DNA of 64,000 nucleotides from Membranipora membranacea. Lineage: Eukaryota > Bryozoa > Gymnolaemata > Cheilostomatida > Membraniporidae. The notes beneath the pieces were generated by a model. It did no database searches. It was not told the origin of the DNA and saw nothing but the letters and a program-made list of their open reading frames with translations. Every line of letters begins with the position of its first letter. The stretch's first letter is position 1. This document shows positions 13,146-25,300 of this stretch, in pieces. The DNA is taken from the NCBI GenBank assembly GCA_914767715.1, contig OU612071.1, positions 6,369,493 through 6,433,492 on the forward strand. Direction: 5' to 3'. The position numbers were made by a program, and so were the translations under genes.

Positions 13146-14436
13146 TTCCTGGGCCATCCTACATGTAAAGTTTGCACTGCATTTGGATGGCAGGTTTATG
13201 AGTTAAATTGTTGGGTAATATGGCTGCGTGATTTTTTTTTACTTTGTTACCATGACAACAGATCTATCAGAGCATAAAAAATTTTTGTCTGTTGGATTAT
13301 GTAAAAAAGCTCCCAGTGGGGATGCCTCTGCTCCTAACACACTTTCAACCACTGTTACACTGATCCTGTGCAAATGTTCATCTTTTATTATTCCATCTAC
13401 CTGTAAGCATGGTTTGTTCGCAAAAAATACCAAGCATCATTGATATAGCTCAATTTTTAAACACTGGCTGGAAGCATTCTTCACTCACAGGATGTTTATA
13501 AATTAAGCTCCACTTTCCTAATGAGTGAAAGTCTAGGGTCATGTTGTTGCGTCATGCGCATTGATGTCATGTTAAGTTCTGCTAAATTGACAATACTTTT
13601 TCACAGACGTTGCTATACCTTAATGTGTGGTTATGTTCCAGCTAGCATCAGAAGAGGCTTAGACGCAAAGACTAGGCACCTGGTACCAAGTCTCCGTGCT
13701 CTCATTGTGATATCTTGTTCATCGCACCAGCATTTAGGTGCGCGTGTGGTATAAAAGTTATCATAATGTGAACGCAGAGACTTCGCACTATACGCATTAT
13801 GTCTCTGAGCCTAAATCTGTACAGACTAGGTGGAAAACAAATCAATCAAACATATCCATCCTTATGAAAATCAATATCTACACTGACACTCTCCAAAAGA
13901 GGAAGTGTAGTGCTAATTCTTATCAACTTTGACCCTGGTGTGAGACAGACTAACAAAACACCTGGATTAGTTGAAATGTGTGGAACTATTGGAACGTCTT
14001 GCTGGAACAGATATCATCAGCTGCATTCCAATGACACGCTAATTGATGATTTTCAGATAATTGTTTGAATTCTCTAGGCTCCCCATTGTGCTCTCTATAA
14101 ACTTGAGTGGAGGGCAGAAACTTGTCTGTTTTACTTAAATTGCAAGTTTCTCTCGCACAGTGTTAATTTTGGTTGAGTATCACCAACATTTTATTGTCAT
14201 ATGGAAACCCTGTAGATTCCCAAATTTGCAACAAATTAATTTTTAAGCAGCATTTTTCAGTATGACTGTTGAACTGTACCTCTCATTGCCCGGAAAAGTG
14301 TCAAATTCAATATTTTACATTTTCATGTGCGATCGTAAGAGCACTAACCACATGCACATTCAAAACTCCCGGTTCTGTTATGGCATGTTATACCATAGAC
14401 TATTTTCACATACTATTCACAACAATTTTGTTGCAG

Positions 14437-15400
14437 GGCAAGGCTAACTGATGCGGAACTAGACGACATTACTGAGAAAGCAATGGTGAAATTGCCGGGC
14501 ATCGGAGAACGCATGCTTAGGGGCCACTTCAGGTCATTAGGTCACAGAGTGCAACGGCGCCGACTCAGGGAGTCAATTAAACGTGTTGATCCGATTGGTG
14601 TTGAGCAGCGCCGTGAGAATTTACAACGCAGGATCACCAGGCGTGTTTACAATGTCCCACATCCTCACTATATCTGGCACATTGACGGCAACCACAAGAT
14701 GAATCGCTGGGGCTTATATATCCATGGGGCTATAGATGGTTATTCGCGAAGCTGCCTTTACTTGGAGTGTCATAGCAATAACCTGGCTGAAACTGTGTAC
14801 CAGCTATTTGCAGAGGCTGTTGAAAGATTTAATATAATTCCTACACATGTAAGATCTGATTACAGAACTGAGAATGTTCGAGTTTGGGATTTTATGAATG
14901 ATATCTCAGATTTAACCGGGAGTCCAGCAGTCTTCCTCGGATCTTCTGTACATAATCAAAGAATAGAGCGGTTCAATCGCGAAATCAATAAAAACATACG
15001 TGACAAGTTTGGTGTGTTGTTCAAAATGTTGGAAAGTCGAGGAATTCTAAATGTTGAAGACTCGCTGGACATTTTCGCCCTCCACTATGTCTTCCTACCC
15101 CGAATAAACGAGTCACTCAGAATACTTATGAATTCTCACAACAACCACCCAGTCAGCTCGGAGGGAAACAAGACTCCTTATCAAATGCTTGCAACAGGAG
15201 GATTCGAAGTGCCATACAACAAAGAAAGTGTTGATATGACACAGACATTTCGAAATAAAAATGAAATAGAGGAGCTTATTCCTCCTGAATACTTAGAACA
15301 CATGATTAATACAGTACCATCATTTACAGCTGATAATGATCATGGTTGTACCGTTTACGAGGCGATCAGGGAATTTCTACACGCATATTGTTATGAATAA
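14437..15400 (+). CDS. rve-type DDE integrase/transposase
   Basis: Encodes a protein of at least 305 residues from the ATG at 14483. A clean acceptor (TTTTGTTGCAG) precedes 14437, and the frame is open from 14438 with family-like residues, so an upstream exon is likely and the ATG may be internal. The rve catalytic core is plain: WHIDGNHK with D68, RSDYRTENV with D126, and VHNQRIERFNRE with E162 (counted from the 14483 ATG). This gives D,D(35)E spacing as in retroviral integrases. Segments such as LRESIKRVDPIGV, IHGAIDGYSR and LHYVFLPRIN match the metazoan 'integrase core domain' proteins found in many copies in fish and invertebrate genomes. It is predicted to cut and join the element's ends in the nucleus. 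One oddity is that the usual Gly of the S-D-x-G-x-E-N motif is Arg here (SDYRTEN). The N-terminal DNA-binding exon was not found. The stop lies 670 bp from the convergent HECT gene's stop. Confidence 0.88.
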
Positions 15401-16070
15401 TTTTTTTTCAAGAGACTGACATGAATATACCTCAGTGTTTTACGACTGTGTGACCTCTGATGCTCTGACAAGGCTTTTCTTACCACCTGCTAAATGCTTT
15501 TCACTCTCAGGTAATATATACATATATAAATTGAATTGATACATCCAATTTAAGCAGTAACACTAGTGAATACACTTGCAACGCGCTTCATATCCGTTGT
15601 GGAATATTATTTATTGCATGTACAATGTTTGCAATATTTCAGATCTATGGAATTTAAATATCTGCCAGCATAACACAACCTTTATCTACAAACGCCCATG
15701 TAGAAAGCATAAAATAAAAATACAACATTAGCAAAATACATACCATACAATGCATATACCATGCATAGGCTTACAACAGAAGTTCCCGTTTAAAAGCCAC
15801 AATTTTGAAATAATACGACAAGGTGTAATAACTATTTCTGAAACTTGAAAATCCTTATATTGTCCTAGCCAACTTAGACATACAAGTACGGTACAGACTT
15901 TTTTGACGTACAGGTCAACAGTCATCAATACAACGGTAATTAGACATGGTATTTAAAATTGGTTTACAGAGATAATTGCATCCTATCAGCAGTGGTGCTG
16001 CAGTATGAAGGATATTAAACTTCAGACTAATTATGTGCCGGTAACACACAATGTTTAGTTGGGTAATATT

Positions 16071-16342
16071 TTACATTGTTCCAAAGAGTTTTGTGCTGAA
16101 TGCTGTGTCCATCAGCGCCATCAGCCTGGATTCAGCAGGATAACGAGTAGTCGAATCTGGTGGGATCGGCAAATACATCTGGTTAGCACATGTAGATGCT
16201 GTAGGCATCCAGTGCTCATGAGGACGGAAGGTTATAGTAGGCTTCATCTTGAAACCAAGCACGGGTTCATATCTGCTGCCAGTGGCGAATTCCAGAATAT
16301 CTTCTGGTGTTATTTTTCCGTTAACTCCTTTTCGATTTCCAC
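16071..16342 (-). CDS. HECT ligase last exon, catalytic C-lobe
   Basis: Acceptor TTGCTTTCAG, stop TAA. It encodes GNRKGVNGKITPEDILEFAT, then GSRYEPVLGF, then WMPTASTCANQMYLP and a short tail ending TKLFGTM. LPTASTC is the active-site motif of HECT ligases, and Cys in TASTC is the expected thioester residue. The usual final Phe a few residues from the C-terminus has a plausible counterpart in LFGTM. Confidence 0.9.
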
Positions 16343-19300
16343 CTGAAAGCAATGACACTATTGAACAACATGTATGTTTTTGCATTAACCAAGGTTAGAT
16401 TGCCTGAGGGAGGATTTCTCCGCTGTGACAATACTGCTAAGATAGGTCTTCTCATGGTTTCCACTAACAATTAAGAAAGAAAACTCAAGTTAAAGGTTTA
16501 TAAAAATGACAAGCTGAAACCTATGGAGCGCTCTTGTTCAGTTTTGAATTTTTAGCTATGTTGACTGCATTTCACTAAGAAATCATGTGAAATAGCTGCA
16601 TTTTACTTGATCTACCAAAGACAATTTATCAGCTAATTTGTGTATGTCACTTTGCTAGTGTTTTAGGCTTGTAGCGGAGGGCCTGAAAAGTGACTTTGTA
16701 GCTATGAACTGTAAAGCTAAACTTATTTTTGCGCAGGAGTGTTCATCGGCACCATGACTAACAAGACATAATTATAACATGATTCTCGCTTACCGAAGAC
16801 GTCTCTGACATATTTATTGAACAGCCCGTAAGCTGGATCATGTCGTTTTCTCAAATTACTACTCTGGGGAGCATCAGATTGTGTGGTGAATATTCTGAGA
16901 AAACGGGATGGCGTTTCGTGTTTTTGTTTGTGTGTCATCATCAGCTGTTCCACTTCTTTTATCTCCATCAGCTACAATATTACATTGGCATTAATCCAGG
17001 GGCGATTATGACCACTACGGAGATATTGGCAATGGGAGTTATCCTCCCATGAAAAAGAGGCAGACAATTAACATGTCTGAAAAATTGAAAACGGTCAAGT
17101 ATGTCAAAACGGTTGAACATAGAGTTGATATAGGGGTTTTTTGGCACGTTTTATTCAAATTTCCCAGCTATATCTTTCTGTTTTCTCTACTCCTTCAACG
17201 TGTTTTGAGCCCTTTCGGGTTGGATGAGGCAACAGAAAGCTAGACTAGGCAGTAAACTTTTTTTTGCAATATACACCCCCTGCATCAATCTCACCTCACG
17301 TCTTTTTCAGTAGGGTATGGGAATGATGCCAGCATTCAACTAAAACAGCAGATTAAAACCTACCAGTTATTTCAAACTTGGTACCTACTACCCACCTTCC
17401 AAATGCCTGAGCGCTTCAGTCCACTCTTATATTGCTCGTAATGCTCTCCGTCCTTCAATGGTGGTACCGTACATACAGGCCCTCCCTGTATCACACTCAT
17501 TCCTATTAAACGAGAATAAGATACTTACACCTCAATTTGAATACAGTTCATGTCTACTACAGGGTAAAAGTTTATGCGGAGTTACAATAGGAAGCATTGC
17601 TGCAATGTTGACAATGTACCAATATTTCCATCAGGGGATGTGACAATAAGGAAGTACCGTGATATCTTGCCTATAAGACACAGGCCTTTTAAGTGAATCG
17701 TCAAATCTGTCAAATTTTCAGGCTTTATCTCGTCCTAGAGTAAACGTTGAAATTAGATTGATTGATTGAGGGAAATATCCAGCTCTCGCTGTGGCAATTC
17801 ATGGGAATGTTAAAGCGTTAGACTTAGTACTACGTGCATGGTGGGGGTGAATCACAATTTTCCCTATAGATAAAGACATAGACAAAGAAGGCTTTGATAG
17901 GAGTTGGTCTAATGCGGGCAAGTCTTGATGTAATGTCATGGCCCTAAAAAGATGTTTGCGCATTTAAGATTAAGAAACCATTTGGGAAAACCCGGTAATA
18001 GGTCACAGAAGATAACAATTTTTTGTGCATGCAGAAGATATAGCTGGCTGGCTGTTGATGAATTTTGCCGCCGAATCTTTATCTGTAAAGAGTGCCGACA
18101 TTAGGTCTAATGAGAATATGCATTGCCTTCAATGACACTTGCTTTAACCAGTCAATTGTAGGATGAGGAATGTTTAGCAACAACTGCTTGCTCTTGACAA
18201 CTTTTGCATTACCCAGAGTGGCTCGGCTCTGTATTATCCAATATTTGCAAATGTGGCCTGGCCCTGTAAATATCTGGTCCATAGCTAATAAAGTGTACGA
18301 CAAGACAGTCATGAAAGACCCAAAACTTCATCAACCAATCATTTTAAATATGTATTGTGGACCTATACGTTGAAAGCCTCCTCATTTTAAACTTCAGTAC
18401 CTGTGATAAGGCCGTAAACATAGTAGAGCTGACTGTCAAAATGTCCCTTAATATACACTAGCTCGTTATCATCCTCTGTAAGCATCTCCCTCACTTCTGT
18501 GAGAAAAAGGTTGAAAAATTCCTTGCGTGGACCTCCATAATCCTCTGCATCTGAATAAAAAACAATAATTATGATTAATGAGTGTACAAGAAACCTACAA
18601 GTATGGTAAAGATGTGAGAGATTAATCCTAGACTCTACGCAGGACTCGGGGGGATGGGCCAGCAGAGGACAGGCTCCCTTCTCCCTTATGCACCAAGGAA
18701 GACCTAACCCTAAGGATAGGTATACACCCGAGGGTGCTGGGGGCTGGAACAATCAACAATGAATGCTCCCCCAGTGGGGCTCGAACCCACAACTCCTGCG
18801 GCACTAATCGCCTGGCAGTGAATAGCAAGCGCGCTAACCGATTGCGCCATCTCACCATCCCCAAAAAAGAATGGGTCGATGGCGCTAATTAGATAGCCCG
18901 CTATTCACTACTCGGAGTTGTGTTCTCTCATCCCACAGCACATTCCATTCCACCATTGCCACCCTATGAAACACAGCGTACGTGTTAGGGTTATTGGCCT
19001 TACATGGCCCATTGCTGGGACCCCTTGTAGTAGGTTTAGCTGTCTTTCCAGCTTGTCAGCATGTCTTTCCATGCTGTCACATGTCTTTCCATGAGTCAGT
19101 CAGTAGACAAGTACACAGGATAGGTATACACCCGAGGGTGCTGGGGGCTGGAACAATCAACAATGAATGCTCCCCCAGTGGGGCTCGAACCCACAACTCC
19201 TGCGGCACTAATCGCCTGGCAGTGAATAGCAAGCGCGCTAACCGATTGCGCCATCTCACCATCCCCAAAAAAGAATGGGTCGATGGCGCTAATTAGATAG

Positions 19301-22300
19301 CCCGCTATTCACTACTCGGAGTTGTGTTCTCTCATCCCACAGCACATTCCATTCCACTAAGTAATATAAACAATTTCCTCGTGATATTGAGGAGTTGTTC
19401 CCCCATTTACACTGAGAGAATAACTGCCATTATATTTGGTTTAACACAAATCTAACCAGCAATTTTTTTCCACCAAGGAATCGTTACTACATACATGAAC
19501 TATTTTACTGTTTCATCTTCACATAGCTTACTAGATCAGACAAATGATTTGTAAATAAGAACTCAGATATTTGCTGTCCAAACATCTCGGATCTGAATGC
19601 CCACTTGAGACAGTGAAGTATCTGACCGGACAGTGAGTTAATATTCTCTACCTTCCAAGCGGAACGAGACCTCTAGAGGTACCCTCGTGTCTAAACACTC
19701 TGTAACTCGATGTTGATCTGCATCGATTATCTCATCAACAGTTGAGCTCACTATATTGCTCCTAGAGATCATGATTGGTACTGTTGCGCCCTCTATTACT
19801 TCAAGTGTTGAAGTCAGATCAAGCGGTCTAGCATCTGGACGCCATGCAGCCTCCCTGTAAGCTTGGAGAACCTTCACCGCATCAGGTCTTGTGCAGCGAC
19901 TGCTCACTCTAAAAACAAAGAGAAGACATTGGCGTAACTTGACAGAAACTACTACATGTCAGAAGTCATCTTTAAAACTGGTATTGATAAATTCTAAAGA
20001 TCAAAAGCTTTCATGTGAGCTGATGTTCAATTCTCAAAACTCAAGTCCTAAGCGTTAGCCTGGCAGTGAAAAGTGGTCATGTTGGCAGTATTGTACATCA
20101 GGTCAGGACTTTTTTTTATATACGTCCACCATTGAAATATTCGAAGAGCCCCGATATCAGACGGCTAAGTTCAAAATTTCTTATTTTAGTAAGCATAGGC
20201 TAATTTGAGACTGCCCACTACTGTTTTATTAGATATAATTTTAGGCCTAAATCAATTTGGGCCAGGTTTTATCCTGGAACGAGCCTCTTGGTTTTGGCTA
20301 GCAAAGGGCTGTCCTAGGCTAGCCTAGGTCAATATGTTGACTGCAAATGGATGGGATACTGGACAACCTGATAGTACTGACTAGTAAGTTTTGGGAGGGG
20401 ACAGATTTCTGGTTTGGTGACGTGGATAAGTTGATCGATCTGCTTACAGCACTGGTTTCCATCAGAGGGATTTGTTAATGGTATTCACTTGTAACAAGCC
20501 CCATTTGCAACATTATTTTTTGGTCGGGAGGGCATAACTTTATCAGTGATCTACATCTCTGAGTATATTACGAGTGTAGTATTTAATAAGTACTGACTTT
20601 TCATTGTGTTGATTACGACAGGCAAATAGCAAAGCTGGCAGCATGTACCTACATGTAGCTCTCACAATTAGCCACCATTGACAAGTTAATTCCAATCCAT
20701 ATAAATCGTACCAATGGGTGGGAAGAAATGTTCACAAGCCTGGGTGAATCGTCGCCGAGGACGACGACCAGCCAGTATTCTATTACAAGACAGAGTTTTC
20801 AATTGTGGTCTTATCATGCTGAAACCAACCCTAACCTGACCAAACTGCTATGTTTTTTGGCGACTCTATCTCGCATTGTGTTTGTGTTTCTAAGGCAGAT
20901 ACCAAATGTAGAATTATTGCGAAGTGTTTTCCATGACTTTAAATTAAAAATTTAATATACATACAGAATATCAATCTTAACTCCTTTGCTAATTTCTTGA
21001 TTATACAAAATACAGCTGTGCCCCTTATAATGAGCTGAGTTTCTCTTGTCTATTTATTAGCTATTATTGCTAGGAGGGTAATCATTTTCAGTTTCATGCA
21101 GGTTGATGTTTACATTCATGGTCATCATTATGGCAGTAAAATTTTAGCTTTTGGCACAGTGGGGGATGTGCAAGTCTGCATTTGCTTGTATTAATGAAAA
21201 AAAATAACAACGCCAATTAGTACCGAAATGGTACCCTAATACCTAACGTTCATCATGGAACAGTTTAATATTGGTTAACGTACATGTGCTACCAGTTTTC
21301 AAACTAGCCTTTTCTTAGTTAGACTTAGAGCTTCAAAATGATGGGAAATAATCTATTTACACGAAAAACATCTTAACAGGGCATGGTTTAACAATAGAAC
21401 ATACCACGCAACACTACCCAAGTCCCCTGTTTCCGCTGCTAGTAAATCGATGGTGTGAACAAGCTTGGGCCTATTAAATCACACATATTTTGCTGCAAAA
21501 GGTAAGTAGTACCTTCTGGCCTCATTGAAAGCTATGAGAATTGATTTTTCCTCATTTGACAAATCTTCACTATCAGCTGATGGCGCTTGAAGAGACAGAT
21601 TGGCAGTGACTTGTGTAGGAGGATCCGAGTTGCCAGATGTAGTGGCCGCTTGGTTGGAGACTTCAGTTTCTTGGACTTCACGAGCTGTAAAACCATGGAC
21701 ACTGAGAGTGCCGGTACCAGAAGAGACTCTTGATCTGGTTGCGGCTGGTCTCCTCGCTGTGCCGGTAGCTGCCGGTCGATTGCTGCTCCCTACCAGCTGC
21801 TCAGATACGACCTCTATATCCTCGTCACTATCAGCAGTACCTCTAACAAATATTAAATCAAGCATAAATCCAGCCAAATCTTGGGCAAATGAAGAGTGAC
21901 ACCAATAAAACTGCTGCCGATGTCGCAACATCTCGGCATTTTGGTCAAAGCACACTCATCAATTCATCATGAGCCAGTTGACATCAACGCCACTGCACAC
22001 CAATACTAAATGTTTGGGAACAAAGCTGAAGCCCTTTTGATTTGACAGCAAATTAACACTTCAATCGACTCAGGGAATATGCCAGCACCATAAAAGCAAT
22101 GAGTAAAAGTATGTGATTCTCTCAAAACTAGTAGTTAATAATGGAATGTCAATGTTGAAACTGATTATTGATCCTGATTTTTTTACATGTGTTTCAAAGG
22201 TTGTTGCTAAAAATAGCACCGTTGCTCCATTTTTTTATTAAAATTACAATAATTTCTCCAAAACTACCCAGCAACCTATTTGCCCCAGGGGGCAGCTCTG

Positions 22301-25300
22301 AACAAAGCATACACTATGCTCAAGTCTTTCTTGATTTTCTACCACCTACAACCATAGACCTAATATAAATATTTATTTATATTAGGTCTATGCCTACAAC
22401 ACATTCTCTGACTTCTGACAAAAGACCCCATACAAAGACTCAAATTCTGAGGACTGAAATATACCCCCCAACAAGTCACTATAACGCATAATTATACCTA
22501 GAAAGGCAATTCGTTGTCAGTTACTCAAGCAACAATTATTAAAAGTCTTTATATGGCCTATAATATACATAGTAAACCATAATTTGATTAGGAGTCTTCT
22601 ACACAATCATATTGTGGAGACAACTCTTTGAAAACCCTAGAACTCCAATTGCTCTAGCAAATGTTGAGAGGCTCCTGAGAACAACTCCCTACAAAGATGA
22701 CTTTGGAAGTGTATAGAACCTCCCTTAACATTGAGAAAGACCTGTGCGTAGTGTAGCTTCATTTGGAAGATGACCCTCGGGACTATTTTCTAAAATTCTC
22801 ACCAAATTTTGTTAAGTTCAGAAAGGATTATGGAAATGGCAGCTGTTCAAAATTAATTATGATAGACACAAAATGTATCGTCACTCAAGTCAACCCTGTT
22901 AATTCTGAGTTGGTTGCCTATGATGGTGACTTCATACAGGCCTTCATCCCCTTGCTTCTCACTGAAAGAGAAACTTGACCTATATACAATAGTGGTATAA
23001 ATAATATCGGTCAACAATACAATTGGTCAGGAATAGTACACAAGTCATTGAAAATGGAACATGGGGCTGGGACACACATGACATACGGTACACACAGCAC
23101 AGTTTTGATATGGAGCGAGATCCAATGGGTTTTTTTTTACAATACTTAGGTAAAAGCCAGTGTTTACGTTACCTAAAAATTAAATATGAAAATCTGACAG
23201 GGTATGTTCACAACTGATTTGTAAAATTTATAGCCATACGGTATGTCTATCAATAAGGGGAATAAATGATACTGTATACCACAGGTAATAAAATACGATG
23301 TCAATCAATCATTGACTTGTAATACATGTCCCTATGCAGCTTGAGCACTCAATAAAATATCCTGAGACTGCGCCCAGCGGATGGTCAGCTAAAAATGATC
23401 ACCAGGAAAGTGTAAGAGCTCCTCCCCACTAATTCCACCAGCTTGAGTTAAAAGTGTAACCCTTTCCACTAACTAGTTGTACATACATGCTACCTTTGAC
23501 ACGATATCCCTCCCACAGCTGTTATCATTACTTGAGAATTTTCTTGGCATTATCTGCTTGTCCTTAAGATGATAGCACCGATGGTCTCAAAAGCTCTTTC
23601 GTGTATTTGTTTTGTTGAATCAAACAAGAGCACGACTCCAAATCAAATATATACTTTTGCATAATCCAATGCCAGTTTGAGTTCTTTACTGAAGTGTACA
23701 CTGCACCACACCATTGTTGGTTTGGTAGACCCGACTAGGTGAACGCCTTAGAGCAACATCAGCTTCAATTAGAATATCAGAGAATACATTTATATAGGGC
23801 ATGCCGATATCAATGTGAGACAACTCAAAATTTCACACACCTGGTATTTGTGGACTCTTCATTACCACTCTCATTCAAGGAGATAGCTGGTAGGTCATCT
23901 CCTTCATCTTTTTCCTCACTGTAAAACATACAATTATACTGATGATACTGATGATACTAATGACTTTATCAGCTTTGAATGTTACCACCATATCAGCAAA
24001 CTCATGGGCTCCTACCTATCGGCAGCTTTGGTTCGTTGGTCTGTCCTGGGTCTTCAAACATCGGTTATAATTAGTTTCGCAATCGATGCCACTGGCTGAA
24101 CCAGGCACTTGCATTCAGGTCGCTAATAAATCCTATTGAATAACTGCTTATACAATGAGCAGGTTTGCAAAGTATCTGATGACAGTCAACTCATCAGAGC
24201 TTTTCTAATATGCTAAAATTGGAATGTTCAGGTATATGACTAGGTAGATAGATATAATAATCTCCAATCAGTTTGATATTCTAATAAGTTCAATTCAATA
24301 CAAAATTTCCATACTATCCTTTGCAATTCGACTTCTCTAAATTTTAAGTAAAAGTACAATAAATCTTCCATATACATTGTACGTCATTATCTCATTTTGA
24401 CAATGAAAGTAATGTCATGTTTGGAATCAGCATGCTCAAAAATGTCTAAGACCAGTATTCAATTATCACTTCCTGGTTGGGTCTACTGTGAGTTGTCCAC
24501 CCCTGCACATGCAGAGATAAAAGAGGACAGCTGACATTTTTTACTAAAAAAATTTTCTGATTCATGATCGAAATTTCAACTGTTTATCATGTTTTATTCA
24601 ACTCGATACCTCTAAAGCCTCATATTGATTCCTTGGATATTTTTAAGTCCTTACATGCAAACCCATCAACATACATTGAATCAAGAGGAGAGCCTAACAA
24701 ATACCTGCAAACAGTTTATGAGTCAAAGTGACAAGTAAATTGTATGTGCCATGTGTAACTGAAAGCTGCATGTTAGGCATTGACCTGTTCAATACATTTC
24801 AGACATGCCTATGCCTATCAAATCGATTGAAAATACGAACAATGCAAACATGAGAACAAGAGACACTTTGCCAACTGAACAGATTTAACTTTGACAACCA
24901 ACCTTTTTGTGTCCTGTAAATATCATAAATGTTTATAATTACACAAAGGTCCTGCATGTACACTAATGTACATTTTTACTATCTTTATAAGATCATCGGA
25001 AATTAATGATCATAGTGACTAGGGTTTTCCTGGTGAATGCTAGACAAGTGGAGTGAATTGCCCAGAATTGATAATTATGCATTTTTCCAATAAGAACCTC
25101 TTTTCAAGGGTGATAAAGCTTCGGGGTTTGCCTTGGAATTTATAAAACAAGTTATCAAAATGCACAAAGCATGCTTACATCAAATAGTGATACCGGATTC
25201 AACTTTTAAACTAGGCCTATGCAAGATTCGAACAGCAATGATCGGAAATACATTAAGGGCCAGTGATTATTTTCATGATTTCAATATCCAATGAGGTGCT

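Larger units (their letters stand above)
10703..14436. other. transposon interior, no certain gene
   Basis: Non-coding sequence between the left TIR and the integrase exon. It holds a small palindromic element (11646-11745) and a 1.27-kb inverted-repeat element (11881-13145). A strong donor-like site (CAATG|GTAAGT at 11212-11222) could end a 5' exon of the integrase gene, but I could not find the expected N-terminal helix-turn-helix coding sequence in this region. Confidence 0.5.

Noticed and set aside
14262-14451. Plus-strand frames just upstream of the integrase as its N-terminal exon
   Set aside because: They run through the acceptor in the wrong frames and lack any helix-turn-helix-like text.
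17160-17280. Minus-strand open stretch (TCTAGCTTTCTGTTGCC...) as a missing HECT exon
   Set aside because: Has an acceptor-like start, but no convincing donor, and no match to the expected subdomain.
17458-17643. Plus-strand frame overlapping the HECT exon at 17396-17502
   Set aside because: The minus strand here has splice sites in phase and the HECT QGGP motif; the plus frame is a shadow.
18079-18312. Minus-strand 77-codon frame between HECT exons as an extra exon
   Set aside because: The flanking exons join perfectly in phase without it and it lacks HECT similarity.
18770-18856. Functional tRNA gene on minus
   Set aside because: A and B boxes are good, but the intervening length is unusual, no clear anticodon arm is seen, a second copy sits 404 bp away with the same flank, and a SINE body follows. 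It is a SINE head.
21600-21899. Plus-strand 99-codon frame
   Set aside because: Antisense shadow of the low-complexity HECT exon at 21513-21842.
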